NCBI GenBank assembly: GCA_021824145.1
Contig: JAKALM010000007.1
Location: 62,001 to 126,000, forward strand
Origin: Bacteroidota bacterium
GTDB lineage: Bacteria > Bacteroidota > Ignavibacteria > Ignavibacteriales > Ignavibacteriaceae
Length of the DNA stretch: 64,000 nt
Reading direction: 5' to 3'
A program made the translations under genes and the position numbers. Shown piece after piece: positions 48,289 through 58,500 of the stretch. The notes beneath the pieces were generated by a model. That model was not told where the DNA came from, did not search any database, and saw nothing but the letters and a program-made list of their open reading frames with translations. Positions within the stretch are counted from its first letter, which is position 1, and every line of letters begins with the position of its first letter.

Positions 48289-49046
48289 ACAAAACTCCAA
48301 TGATAAAACTTGTTTTTCAAATAAAGGATTAATTTAGACCCAATGTAAACGCTGATACCAGTAATAATTAATAAGGTGAAAAGTGCTGACAAATCTTTAT
48401 ACTCTAATGCATGTTTATAAATAATTCCTAAACCATTTCTATTGCTAATGTATTCAAAAACTATAATAAGCGACCATAATTGGAAATTCAAAATTCTTAA
48501 ATGATCAAATATTTTCGGCTGCGATCCTTTCCAAATAATTTTTTTAGCAATATTTTTTTCATTTGCTCCTAAAGAAACCGCTGAGTCGATATATTCATTT
48601 TTAATATTTTTCATTTCTTTCTTTAAATGTGTGATTATTGAAAAAAATGAAGTGGAAAAAATAAAAATATATTTAACATATTCTGAAGAAGGAAGCCAGT
48701 ATATCAAGAATATGCCTATAATTATCCAAGGGACAAATTCTCCAAACCAATGTAGAGAAAAGATAAAATCAGATATCACATGATTACTCTTTATTAAATA
48801 AACTCTTAGCAGCCATACAGTAAAATAAGCTAGCGCCATGGAAAAATAAATTGCAAATACAGTTGAAATAAAATTTAATGGTAATTTATAATCGTTCCAT
48901 AAAGCACTAAATGATAACAAAACTACCGATGGTTTTGGTAAGATATTATTGACTGGTAAAATAAATTCAAAAAGTAAAATCCAAAGAATGAAATAAAGAA
49001 AGAGTAACTTATGAAAATTTTTTACTGCGTTTTTTTTCATTCTCAT
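48285..49046 (-). CDS. ABC transporter permease, SsuC/TauC/ThiX-like
   Basis: About six helices and the BPD_transp_1 cytoplasmic loop (EYIDSAVSLGANEKNIAKKI), which docks to the ATPase and here matches the EAA-loop pattern with substitutions. The pair with the degenerate ATPase (four-base overlap) resembles the sulfonate/taurine/HMP importer group, but no substrate-binding protein is present. The frame opens at a TTG at 49076; ATGs at 49046 and 49040 are better starts, but no Shine-Dalgarno decides. The substrate is unknown. Confidence 0.75.
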   Translation of the reverse strand: MRMKKNAVKNFHKLLFLYFILWILLFEFILPVNNILPKPSVVLLSFSALWNDYKLPLNFISTVFAIYFSMALAYFTVWLLRVYLIKSNHVISDFIFSLHWFGEFVPWIIIGIFLIYWLPSSEYVKYIFIFSTSFFSIITHLKKEMKNIKNEYIDSAVSLGANEKNIAKKIIWKGSQPKIFDHLRILNFQLWSLIIVFEYISNRNGLGIIYKHALEYKDLSALFTLLIITGISVYIGSKLILYLKNKFYHWSFV

Positions 49047-49130
49047 AGAATGTTGGTTTTTAAAATATTTGAACAAAATTGTATAAAATATTTATTTGAA
49101 TATATCTAATCTGAAAATATATATCAACAA

Positions 49131-49787
49131 TTAGGATTTACTAAATTCGTGTAAGAAAGGATTTTCATTTTTTTCTAACCCAATCTTACTACTTTCGCCA
49201 TGGCCTGGATAAATGGTTACATTTTCTGGAAGCGAAAATAATTTTGTTTTAATAGATTGAATTAAAGTATTATAATCGCCTCCCCAAAGGTCTGTTCTGC
49301 CAATACTATTTTTGAAAAGTACATCACCAGTAATACAAAATGCTTCTCTTTCAAAATAGATACAAAATTCGCCAGGTGTGTGCCCGGGCGTATATAAAAA
49401 TGTAATTATAGATCTGCCCAATTGTAATTGCAATTCTTCTGATAAATAATTGTCAGGTTTTGGAAGCTTTTTAATTTCCAATCCAAATGCTGAAGCTTGA
49501 ATTTCAGCTCTATCAAGAAGAAATAAATCTCTTTCGGGAATAAAGTAAATTGGATTATATTTTTCTTTAACAAAATTGCAACCCAAAATATGATCGATAT
49601 GGCAATGAGTATTTATTAAATATTTTACTTCAAGATTATGTTCAGAAATATAATTTGATAATTTTTCCTCTTCAGAAATATTTGAACAGCCAGGATCTAT
49701 AATCGCACTTTCTTTTGTTAATTCATCCCAAACAACATAAGTTATTTCAGAAAATAAATTAAATGTAAAACTTTTTATAACTATCAT
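49131..49787 (-). CDS. MBL-fold metallohydrolase (glyoxalase II-like)
   Basis: The zinc-site motif THCHIDH and the later His and Asp sites (TPGHTPGEF, FCITGDVLF and YPGHG) are present, as in hydroxyacylglutathione hydrolase-like proteins. The 218-residue length is that of the short thioesterase-like group (YcbL-like). Cytoplasmic; the substrate may be a thioester. It follows aroC by 29 bases and precedes the ABC permease, so it is likely in the same transcript. Confidence 0.85.
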   Translation of the reverse strand: MIVIKSFTFNLFSEITYVVWDELTKESAIIDPGCSNISEEEKLSNYISEHNLEVKYLINTHCHIDHILGCNFVKEKYNPIYFIPERDLFLLDRAEIQASAFGLEIKKLPKPDNYLSEELQLQLGRSIITFLYTPGHTPGEFCIYFEREAFCITGDVLFKNSIGRTDLWGGDYNTLIQSIKTKLFSLPENVTIYPGHGESSKIGLEKNENPFLHEFSKS

Positions 49788-49816
49788 AACTCAGCTTTCA
49801 GTAATATGAAGTATTT

Positions 49817-51028
49817 TTACTTTTGGAAATTTTTCTTAATCCTATTATTTAATTTTTGCTGATATAATTTATAATTATCTTTTGTTTCTTCTAACGAATC
49901 TCCGCCAAATTTCTCAATAAAATACTTTGCAAGGCTCCATGCTAGCATAGATTCACCAATAACAGCACATGCTGGTACGGCAACAAAATCGCTCCTTTCA
50001 CGGCGAGCATCAACAGATTTCATAGTTTGCAAATCAACACTCTCAATCGGACTCATTAAAGTTGCAATCGGTTTCATCGCTGCACGAACAATGATAGGAA
50101 GTCCAGTAGATATTCCGCCTTCAATCCCACCGGCTCGATTTGTTTTCCTCGAAAAAGTTTTTTCCTTTAAAATAATTTCATCATGCGATTCCGATCCAAA
50201 TTTTTCTGCTGCTTCAAATCCGGTTCCAATTGAAACTGCTTTAACTGCATTTATAGACATAAAGGAATGAGCGATTTCTGCATCAAGTTTTGTATCATAA
50301 TGAACGAAGCTTCCTAATCCAGTTGGAACTCCAGTGGCAACGACGAAAAAAGTTCCGCCAAGGGTGTCTCCTTTTTTCTTAGCTGTTTTTATTTTATTAA
50401 TAATTTTTTCTTCGTGATCTTTTTCTAAAACTCTAACTTCACTTTTATCTGCTTGTTCTGATAAATCCCAACCATTAAATTTTTTTGGCAGATCATTATT
50501 AAAAAGATTTTTTGCGAAATTATTTTTAGGATAAATTCCACCAATACTTTCTACAAAACTGCCGATTGAAATCCCAAATTCTTCTAAAAATTTTCTCGCA
50601 ATTGAACAAGCAGCAACTCTTGCGGCGGTTTCTCTAGCGCTCGATCTTTCAATTGAATTTCTAATATCATCAAAATTATATTTTGAAATGCCTACTAGAT
50701 CAGCGTGGCCTGGGCGTGGAATTGTAATTTTTTCTACTTTGGATTTTTTATTTTCCGGAGACAGTTTTTCAATCCAATTTTCCCAATCTCTGTTTCGAAT
50801 TAACAATGAAATTGGAGAACCAAGAGTTTTTTGAAATCTAATTCCCGAAAGTATTTCAGCAGTATCAGATTCAATTTTCATTCTAAGGCCTCTGCCGTAA
50901 CCTGCTTGTCTGCGTTTCAAATGAAAATTTAGATATTCATTTTCGATTTTTAAATTTGATGGAAATCCTTCAACAATAGTCGTCAAAGCTTTTCCATGAG
51001 ATTCCCCCGCCGTAAGAAATCTAATCAT
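49817..51028 (-). CDS. aroC: Chorismate synthase
   Basis: AroC makes chorismate from EPSP with reduced FMN. Family signatures are present: GESHGKALTTIVEGFP near the start, RRQAGYGRGLRMKIESD, and the final SVDARRERSDFVAVPA. Length (403 aa) is normal. It lies just downstream of the htrA terminator, with only 36 bases between the hairpin and the start, so a separate promoter must overlap the htrA end or the gene depends on read-through. Confidence 0.97.
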   Translation of the reverse strand: MIRFLTAGESHGKALTTIVEGFPSNLKIENEYLNFHLKRRQAGYGRGLRMKIESDTAEILSGIRFQKTLGSPISLLIRNRDWENWIEKLSPENKKSKVEKITIPRPGHADLVGISKYNFDDIRNSIERSSARETAARVAACSIARKFLEEFGISIGSFVESIGGIYPKNNFAKNLFNNDLPKKFNGWDLSEQADKSEVRVLEKDHEEKIINKIKTAKKKGDTLGGTFFVVATGVPTGLGSFVHYDTKLDAEIAHSFMSINAVKAVSIGTGFEAAEKFGSESHDEIILKEKTFSRKTNRAGGIEGGISTGLPIIVRAAMKPIATLMSPIESVDLQTMKSVDARRERSDFVAVPACAVIGESMLAWSLAKYFIEKFGGDSLEETKDNYKLYQQKLNNRIKKNFQK

Positions 51029-51058
51029 TTTTTCTCCAAATATTTTAGGAGTAAATAT

Positions 51059-51089
51059 AAAAAAAACGCCCGAATGTTCTTCGGGCGTT
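51059..51089 (-). terminator. Rho-independent terminator after htrA
   Basis: A perfect 10-bp GC-rich stem (AACGCCCGAA/TTCGGGCGTT) with a five-base loop at 51065-51089, followed on the minus strand by a run of eight T that begins within the stem's last two pairs (51066-51059). It ends the htrA transcript and lies 36 bases ahead of aroC. Confidence 0.9.
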
Positions 51090-51114
51090 CGTCATAAATT
51101 TATAATTCAAGCTA

Positions 51115-52593
51115 TTATTCAGGAATCTCGAGACCAACAAACATGCTGGTACCTTTGCTATCAACAACCTTAACTAAAATTGCAGAACCTTTCTTAGAGT
51201 CAACAATCTTTTTAAAGTCTGTGACATTTTTAATTGGTTCTTTATTTACTTCAGTTATTACCATTCCTTGTCCAAGCTGCTGATTTTGGGCTTCGCCGTA
51301 AGGTTTAACATCAGAAATAATAATTCCGTTTGATACTTTATAATCTGATCTTTCTTGAGAAGTTAAGTTTCTAACACTTAGCCCAATACTTTTTAGATCA
51401 ACCGTATTGGATTCAGAATTATTTTCATCTGAATTATCTTTGTTAATAACAGGTTCGTTCTTTGTATCATCAGCTCTTTCTTTTAACGTTACTGATCTGT
51501 CGATTTCTTTTCCGTTTCTAAAAATTGTGAGATTAACTTTTGAGCCTGCGGATTTTGTTGCTACCATTGCCTGCAATTCATTTGGTTTATTAACAGATTT
51601 TCCATCAACTTTTAGAATAACATCGCCAGGTTTAATATCTTCTTTTGAAGCAGCACCACCTGGAACTATTGACTGCACAATTACACCTTCAGGCTTATTC
51701 ATTCCAAGAGATTTAGCAATTGCATCATCAACTTCGCCAATTTGAACTCCAATATATCCTCTTGTAACTTTTCCATAAGCGATTAATTCTTTTGAAACTG
51801 ATTTTACTAAATTAATTGGAATTGCAAAACCATATCCAATATAACTGCCAGTACTTGTTGCAATTGCGGCATTAACACCAACTACCGCACCGGAAAGATC
51901 TACTAAAGCTCCGCCGCTGTTACCAGGATTAATGACGGCATCTGTTTGTATATAATCTTCAACTCCGTAGCTATTATTAATTAATCCAAGACGACCTCGT
52001 CCCAATGCACTTACAATTCCTTGTGTTACAGTTGATGTTAAAGATAAAGGATTTCCAATTGCCATTACCCATTGCCCAACTTTTAAACTATCTGAGTCGC
52101 CTAAATAAGCAACAGGTAAATTACTTGCATTAATTTTAATAACAGCAATATCTGTAAGTGGGTCAGTACCAATAACCTTAGCTGTAAATGTTCTGCCATC
52201 ATATAAATTAACTTTTACTGATTTAGCATCTTTAACAACATGGTTATTTGTAATTATATATCCATCATGCGTAATTATAATTCCACTTCCAGAACCTTCC
52301 TCTTCTTTTGGCATATTCTGAAATGGGAAAAAGAATAAATTACCATGTGGATTTTCTGTTTTAGCAACAACTGTAATTTGAACTATTTCTGGCGTTACAT
52401 TTTTTGCTACTTCAATAAATGCTTTACTAAATTCCGAAGCATTAGCATTTAAAGTAACTGGAGGCATTGGCGCGCCTAATTTAATATCTGCCATACTTGG
52501 TCTAACTAATCCAAATCCAGAAACAAGAACTGCCCCGAAAATAATACCAACGAATACTAAAGCTAATGCACCCCATAAGCCTTTCGATTTCAT
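51115..52593 (-). CDS. HtrA/DegQ-like periplasmic serine protease with two PDZ domains
   Basis: An N-terminal hydrophobic segment (ALALVFVGIIFGAVLVSGFG) anchors or exports the protein. The trypsin-like domain has an intact triad, His118 (TNNHVV), Asp148 (TDPLTDIA) and Ser226 (NPGNSGGAL). PDZ1 spans about 280-375 (GYIGVQIGEVDDAIAKSL), followed by an acidic Asn/Ser-rich linker and PDZ2 at about 400-490. It degrades or refolds misfolded envelope proteins. The start ATG follows a strong CGGAGG. The gene ends at a strong terminator. Confidence 0.94.
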   Translation of the reverse strand: MKSKGLWGALALVFVGIIFGAVLVSGFGLVRPSMADIKLGAPMPPVTLNANASEFSKAFIEVAKNVTPEIVQITVVAKTENPHGNLFFFPFQNMPKEEEGSGSGIIITHDGYIITNNHVVKDAKSVKVNLYDGRTFTAKVIGTDPLTDIAVIKINASNLPVAYLGDSDSLKVGQWVMAIGNPLSLTSTVTQGIVSALGRGRLGLINNSYGVEDYIQTDAVINPGNSGGALVDLSGAVVGVNAAIATSTGSYIGYGFAIPINLVKSVSKELIAYGKVTRGYIGVQIGEVDDAIAKSLGMNKPEGVIVQSIVPGGAASKEDIKPGDVILKVDGKSVNKPNELQAMVATKSAGSKVNLTIFRNGKEIDRSVTLKERADDTKNEPVINKDNSDENNSESNTVDLKSIGLSVRNLTSQERSDYKVSNGIIISDVKPYGEAQNQQLGQGMVITEVNKEPIKNVTDFKKIVDSKKGSAILVKVVDSKGTSMFVGLEIPE

Positions 52594-52666
52594 TTTTTCC
52601 TCCGATTAATAAATCATTATTTTTTTATCAAAATTGTATTTAAATAAACTTTCGATACTGTAACTT

Positions 52667-53407
52667 TTATTTGAAAATTTTTAACGACTGAATTCCTCTG
52701 AAATCCGGAATATGAAACATTAAATATTTTTCCATGAATAAAATAGATTTTTCTGCTACCGAAACATTTGTTAATTCTATTTTTTTGTTAAACTTTAGAC
52801 AATTCAAATAATTAAAAAGTTCCGGATTTATGACGTAGGACTCAAGATGATTATGCCTGCATTCATCGCATAAAATACCAATTTCTAAATTATATGACAA
52901 TTCTTTATTATAAATGTTTGTTTTACCGCATACAGAACATTCATCAAGCTGAATTGCATAGCCCAATTCTTCTAAAAAAAATATAAAAAATCTACCAAAT
53001 AGAATTATAGGCATTTCATTAGATGAATTTAGCAAAGCTAAGATTCGAATAACTCCCCTAAACAATCTATGGTTAATTTCATGTTCAACTGTTAATTTTT
53101 GTAATAACTCGATAATTGCTTGAGCAAATTTTAATTTATCAAAATCATCTTTAATTTTTAAGAAAGGAGAAAGTAATGAGGCATCGGAAATGACCTGAAT
53201 TTCTCGAGTATCTTTTTTGTATAAAATAATTTGGATATGATTCAGAACATCTACTACCAATCCAATTTTAGATTTTGCGTTCCTTCCACCTTTTATAATG
53301 GCAGAAAGTTTACCAAATTCATTTGTATACAATGAAACTATTTTACTTGAATCGCCATAATTTAATTTACTTAATACTATAGCTTCAGTTTTTACAATCT
53401 CATTCAT
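52667..53407 (-). CDS. recO: DNA repair protein RecO
   Basis: RecO loads RecA through the RecFOR pathway. The N-terminal OB fold opens with TEAIVLSKLNYGDSSKIVSL, and a zinc-ribbon-type pair is seen in CSVCGK and CDECR. Length (246 aa) fits. Cytoplasmic. It overlaps mtnA by four bases (ATGA), so translation is coupled. Confidence 0.92.
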   Translation of the reverse strand: MNEIVKTEAIVLSKLNYGDSSKIVSLYTNEFGKLSAIIKGGRNAKSKIGLVVDVLNHIQIILYKKDTREIQVISDASLLSPFLKIKDDFDKLKFAQAIIELLQKLTVEHEINHRLFRGVIRILALLNSSNEMPIILFGRFFIFFLEELGYAIQLDECSVCGKTNIYNKELSYNLEIGILCDECRHNHLESYVINPELFNYLNCLKFNKKIELTNVSVAEKSILFMEKYLMFHIPDFRGIQSLKIFK

Positions 53408-54417
53408 TTTATAAAATTGTATGGAAAAGTATAAATCTTATCTTCAGTTATAATTCCGCTAATAAGGTGTGAAGGAGTGACATCAAAAGCTGGTGAAAAA
53501 GTTTCATAATGATTTGGAGCAACCTGAATCCCATTAATCGTTAGTAATTCTTTTTTATTTCTGATTTCAATTTCTATTTCTGATCCAGTAGCAATTTTAT
53601 TATCAATAGTTGTGGTAGGCGCAGCAATGTAAAATGGAATATTATGATAATTACAAAGTACAGCAAGATTATAAGTCCCAATTTTATTTGCTGAGTCGCC
53701 ATTTAATGCAATCCTGTCGGCGCCAGCAATTACCAAATCAATTTTTGATTGCTGCATTAAAACAGCCGCCATTGAATCTGATTGGATTGCAAATGGAATT
53801 CCATTTCTTTCCAGCTCAAAAGATGTTAATCGTAAACCTTGAAGCAAAGGACGAGTTTCATCAGCATAAACAAATTCTACAAGTCCTTTCTCAAATCCTT
53901 TTTTAATAACACTGAAAGCTGTCCCATCGCCACCGGTAGCAAGCTTTCCAGTATTGCAATGTGTTAGAACCGTAGATTTTTTTTTGAAAATTGCTAATCC
54001 ATTAAATCCAATTCGTTCACACTTATCTATATCTTCTTGATGAAATTGTTTTGCTTTTTCTAAAACAATCTGATAAATATCTTCCGAATTTTTATTCGCT
54101 TCAAAAACGTTTTTAATCTCATTCAAAGCATGAAAAAGATTAACTGCGGTTGGTCTAGTTCGATGAAGTCTATTAAACGCTAAATTAAACTTTTCAATTA
54201 AAACTTCTTTTGATGCATTTTTTATTGATAATGCAAGCGCATAAGCAGCAGCAATACCAATTAACGGAGCTCCTCTAATTTCAAGTTTCTCTATAGCTTC
54301 GGAAATTCTTTCGTAGTCATCAGATGTAACATACTTTTCTTCTAAAGGAAGTTTCGTCTGATCTAAAAAGATCAAATTATCATTTTCAAATTTTATGGAA
54401 AAATATTCTTTACCCAT
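53404..54417 (-). CDS. mtnA: S-methyl-5-thioribose-1-phosphate isomerase
   Basis: MtnA converts methylthioribose-1-phosphate to methylthioribulose-1-phosphate in methionine salvage. The family signatures are RGAPLIGIAAAYA, the active-site Cys in LTHCNTGKLATGG and the catalytic Asp in IAGADRIALNGDSANKIGTY. Length (337 aa) is normal. It follows a PfkB kinase gene by 55 bases and overlaps recO by four. No other salvage gene (mtnB, mtnP) lies in the window. Confidence 0.93.
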   Translation of the reverse strand: MGKEYFSIKFENDNLIFLDQTKLPLEEKYVTSDDYERISEAIEKLEIRGAPLIGIAAAYALALSIKNASKEVLIEKFNLAFNRLHRTRPTAVNLFHALNEIKNVFEANKNSEDIYQIVLEKAKQFHQEDIDKCERIGFNGLAIFKKKSTVLTHCNTGKLATGGDGTAFSVIKKGFEKGLVEFVYADETRPLLQGLRLTSFELERNGIPFAIQSDSMAAVLMQQSKIDLVIAGADRIALNGDSANKIGTYNLAVLCNYHNIPFYIAAPTTTIDNKIATGSEIEIEIRNKKELLTINGIQVAPNHYETFSPAFDVTPSHLISGIITEDKIYTFPYNFIK

Positions 54418-54472
54418 TTTAAAATATTTTCAAACTTCCAGAAAAGAAAAGTTAGGAATTTATTTAACAGAT

Positions 54473-55387
54473 TTATTTATCATCAAATCTTGATAGATCA
54501 AGAAATTCTCTATATCTATCATGGACACGAAGATATTCTAAATCTTCTAATCCTTTGGTACTAAATTTTTCTACACAAAATGAAGCCATTGCACTTCCAT
54601 AAATTACAGCTCGCTTCATATTTTCGTGGCTCAAATCTTGCGTTTTATGAAGATAACCAGTAAAACCTCCTGCAAATGAATCACCAGCGCCAGTCGGATC
54701 ATAAATCATTTCCATAGGATATGCTGGTGCAGAAAAAACCATATCATCTGCAAATAAAAGTGCACCATGCTCACCTTTTTTAATTATCAAAATTTCCGGA
54801 CCCATGTCCCTAATTTTTTTTGATGCTTTTATAAGATTTGCTTCCTTGGCTAACAGTCTTGCTTCCGAATCGTTAATTATTAAAACATTAACTCTTTTCA
54901 ACAGCACGGAAAGTGCATCCATTTTGCCTTCAATCCAATAATTCATTGTATCGCAAACAACAAATTGCGGGTTTTCCATTTGATCTAAAACTTTTATTTG
55001 AAGTGTTGGATCAATATTACCAAGACAAACAAATTTTGATTTCTTAAATTTATCGGGAATAATCGGATTAAATTCTTCAAAAACATTCAACTCGGTTAAT
55101 AAAGTATCTCGAACATTTAAATCGTAATGATATTTTCCAGACCATCGAAAAGTTTTTCCACCTTGCACGATTTGAAGTCCTTCAAGATCTATATTATGAT
55201 TTTCCAAAAGTTTAATATATTTTTTAGGAAAGTCTTCGCCAACTACTCCAACCAAATAAATTGGTCCGCTAAAATAACTAGCTGCAAGAGAAATATAGAC
55301 AGCTGAACCACCTAATGCGTTTTCAACTCTATCAAAAGGCGTTGCAACTGTATCCAAACCGAGTGAACCAACAACTAATAATCCCAA
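54473..55387 (-). CDS. PfkB-family sugar/nucleoside kinase
   Basis: Ribokinase-fold protein with the early glycine pair (NALGGSAVYISLAA) and the C-terminal catalytic motif DPTGAGDSFAGGF, whose Asp is the base. Length (304 aa) is normal. The substrate cannot be set; adenosine, ribose or methylthioribose-like substrates are possible since mtnA follows directly. The start is TTG at 55387 with AAGGA upstream; no in-frame ATG is near. Confidence 0.88.
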   Translation of the reverse strand: MGLLVVGSLGLDTVATPFDRVENALGGSAVYISLAASYFSGPIYLVGVVGEDFPKKYIKLLENHNIDLEGLQIVQGGKTFRWSGKYHYDLNVRDTLLTELNVFEEFNPIIPDKFKKSKFVCLGNIDPTLQIKVLDQMENPQFVVCDTMNYWIEGKMDALSVLLKRVNVLIINDSEARLLAKEANLIKASKKIRDMGPEILIIKKGEHGALLFADDMVFSAPAYPMEMIYDPTGAGDSFAGGFTGYLHKTQDLSHENMKRAVIYGSAMASFCVEKFSTKGLEDLEYLRVHDRYREFLDLSRFDDK

Positions 55388-55479
55388 AGTTTTATCCTTA
55401 ATTTGTCTTAAAAAATTGTTATCAAAAATAAATAAAACGTTACTTAAACCATAATTTTTAATCTGAATAAAATAATAAT

Positions 55480-55498
55480 GGGACGTTGTTCACGTCCC
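55480..55498 (-). terminator. Terminator hairpin after the BNR-repeat gene
   Basis: A 7-bp stem GGGACGT/ACGTCCC with a five-base loop (GAACA on the minus strand) lies 16 bases after the stop of the 55514-58717 gene. A T-rich tract (ATTATTATTTTATT) follows. The loop sequence is identical to that of the htrA terminator. Confidence 0.7.
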
Positions 55499-55513
55499 TT
55501 GTGTATTAAAGTT

Positions 55514-58500
55514 TTATTTCAGAATAATTTTTTCTCCAGCTAACAATATTGGTAAACTTTTACCAGATGCTAATGTATTAAATTCCGGAATTGAAGTCCC
55601 TAAAATTTCATTAAACTTATCTAGATAAATTTTTAACTGTCCTTCAAGCTCATTCATTTGATCTAATTGGACTTGAGATGGTGCTTTATCATATGCACCA
55701 GCAATAGAATAATAAAGCCCGCCAAACCAATCATGGAAGTGAGAAAGATAATGGATATCATCTTCACCTACACCTTTCTGAGCTTTAGTTGATAAGATTG
55801 TATCTTTCAATGCAATTAATGCCGAGTCAATTTGATGGCCTTTAAATAAAATTGGGTGGTATTCATTTTCATTATCTAAAGGTTTACTGGTAATTCCTTT
55901 TACTGAGGAATTGAAATTTTCAATTTGATTATGAATAACATCAATTCGATTTAACATTGCATTCATTGTAGAAATATCGTCCTGTACTTTTTTAACAGCA
56001 GCAAACTGAGATTTCGCAGCTTCAAAATTATAATTCATTCGAGGATCAGCTTTCACTTCAATATTTTGAGTTTCAGTTTTTCCATCTACAGTAATTGATA
56101 TTTTATAAGTGCCTGGTAATACTTCAGGTCCATAATGTACCCCACCTCTTCTACCATGAACTGTATCGGCAGCAAGCGGAACGCCGCTTTTGTAATGAAG
56201 ATTCCACTCCAACCGATTTAATCCTTCTTTTGTGGTTCCATGAAGTGTATCTATCTCACTTCCATCCATGTTTAGAATTTTTATTAATACAGGCACTGAA
56301 TCATGCTTGCCTTTTTCTTTTGAAGGTTTGATTTCTGATTTTAAATAATAATTAATTACAGCTCCTCCAGGAGGATTTGGTGCTGAGTATTTACCAGGTT
56401 CATCAAATCCGCCTTTCCACCAAGTGTATAATTGATAAACCGGCAGAGTTGTAAAAAATGTAAAATCATTTTCTTCAACTTTTTTATCAAAATTTTCAAG
56501 AGGAGTAATATTATCTAAAACAAAAATTCCGCGGCCGTGAGTCGCGACAACAAGATCGTGAGTCTGCTTTACGAATTTTAAATCAAATACTGGAGCCGTT
56601 GGAAAATTACTTTTCATTTTAGTCCAATTGTTTCCATTATCAGTTGAAAAATACAAGCTCGTTTCAGTTCCTAAGAATAAAAATCCTTTTTTGTTTGGAT
56701 CTTCTCTCACTACATGTGCTGGTTCATCATCTGGTAAATTTTTTGTAATTAAAGTCCAAGTTTTTCCGTAATCATCTGTTCTATAAACATAAGGTTTTCG
56801 ATCATCAAGCATATGTCGGTCATCTATGATGTAACAAGTTGAAGGTGAAAATGGCGAAACATCAATCTGATAAATTTTTCCCCATTCCGGAAGATTAGGA
56901 ATATTTCTAGTTACATTAGTCCAATGCTCGCCGCCATCTTTTGTATATTGAACTTGGCCATCATCAGTTCCAATCCAAATTACTTTTGAATCTTGAGGAG
57001 ATAAACTAATTGAAATTATAGTTCCATAAGTTTCTGCACCGCTGATATCATAGTTGATTGGGCCGCCGCTAATTTGCTGTTTGGATTTATCATCCCTTGT
57101 TAAATCCGGACTAATAACTTTCCAAGTATCTCCACCATCCGTTGTTTTGAATAAAACATTTGCACCAAGATAAACTTCATTTGCATTGTGGTATGAAACT
57201 GCAATTGGCGTTGTCCAATTGAATCTATATTTTAAGTCAGCAGGTTTTTTATCTCCAGCATCAAAAAGATATGGACGGATTTCATAACGTAATCCAGTTT
57301 TCAAATCAAGACGATTTAAAAATCCATCTTGCGATTCAGAATAAATTATATTTGGATCGCTAGGAGCTGGCACAACATATTCGCCGTCACCGCCGGCAAC
57401 AGGAAACCAATGATAGCCATCAATGTTTCCGCCGTTAAGATTATGTGAAGGGCCATACCAAGCGTTGTTGTCTTGCAAACCGCCTCCAATATTATATGCA
57501 AGCAAAGTGTCGGTTGCACATTGATAGAATTGTTCAATTGGAATATTATTAAAATATCTCCAGTTGTTTCCGCCGTTTAATGACTCATAAGCACCGCCGT
57601 CATTTCCTTCAATAATTCTTTCTGGATTTATCGGATCAATCCAAATTGCATGATGATCAACATGTATTGAATTATTTATTGATTTTGTTGTTCTGCCACC
57701 GTCAGTAGATTTTGTTATTAAGAATGAAAGGAAATAAACAGTTTCATCGTTATTGGGCGCAACTTCCATTCTAGAAAAATAAAATGGACGTACATTCAAG
57801 GTATGATTGTTACTAACCATATTCCAATGGTCTCCAAAATCATGGCTGTCCCAAAGTGTTCCATGATTCGATTCTATCAATGCGTAAACATGTTGAGGAT
57901 TACTTAACGAAGTTGCAAAAGAAATTCTTCCAATCAATCCTTTTGGTAAACCTTTATCCAGTCGCTTCCAAGTTTCACCGCCGTCTTTCGATTGATAAAC
58001 TCCGCTGCCTTTTCCACCGTCAATTAGTCCCCAAGGATGTCTTACGACTTGCCACGTTCCAGCTAAAAGTATTTGAGTATTTCCTGGTTCAAAAACTACA
58101 TCGCTTACACCAGTTGAATCATTTACAAACAAAACTTTTTTCCATGTCTTTCCCCCATCAATTGTTTTGTACAATCCTCTATCTTCATTTGGGCCCCATG
58201 CGTGGCCAATAGCAGCAACAAAAATTATATTAGGATTATTTGGATCAATAATTATTTTCGAAATTTGCCCAACATTTTTTAATCCCATAAAATCCCAGGT
58301 TGTTCCACCGTCTGGTGAATAATAAATACCATGTCCATCTAGAACATCATTACGAATATTGGCTTCGCCGGTACCAACCCAAATTAAATTTGGATTTGAA
58401 GGAGCTAAAGCGATCGCACCAATTGAAGAGGGATATTTTTCAAAAATCGCTTTCCATGAACTTCCTTCATCAGTGGTTTTCCAAACGCCGCCGCCCGCAG

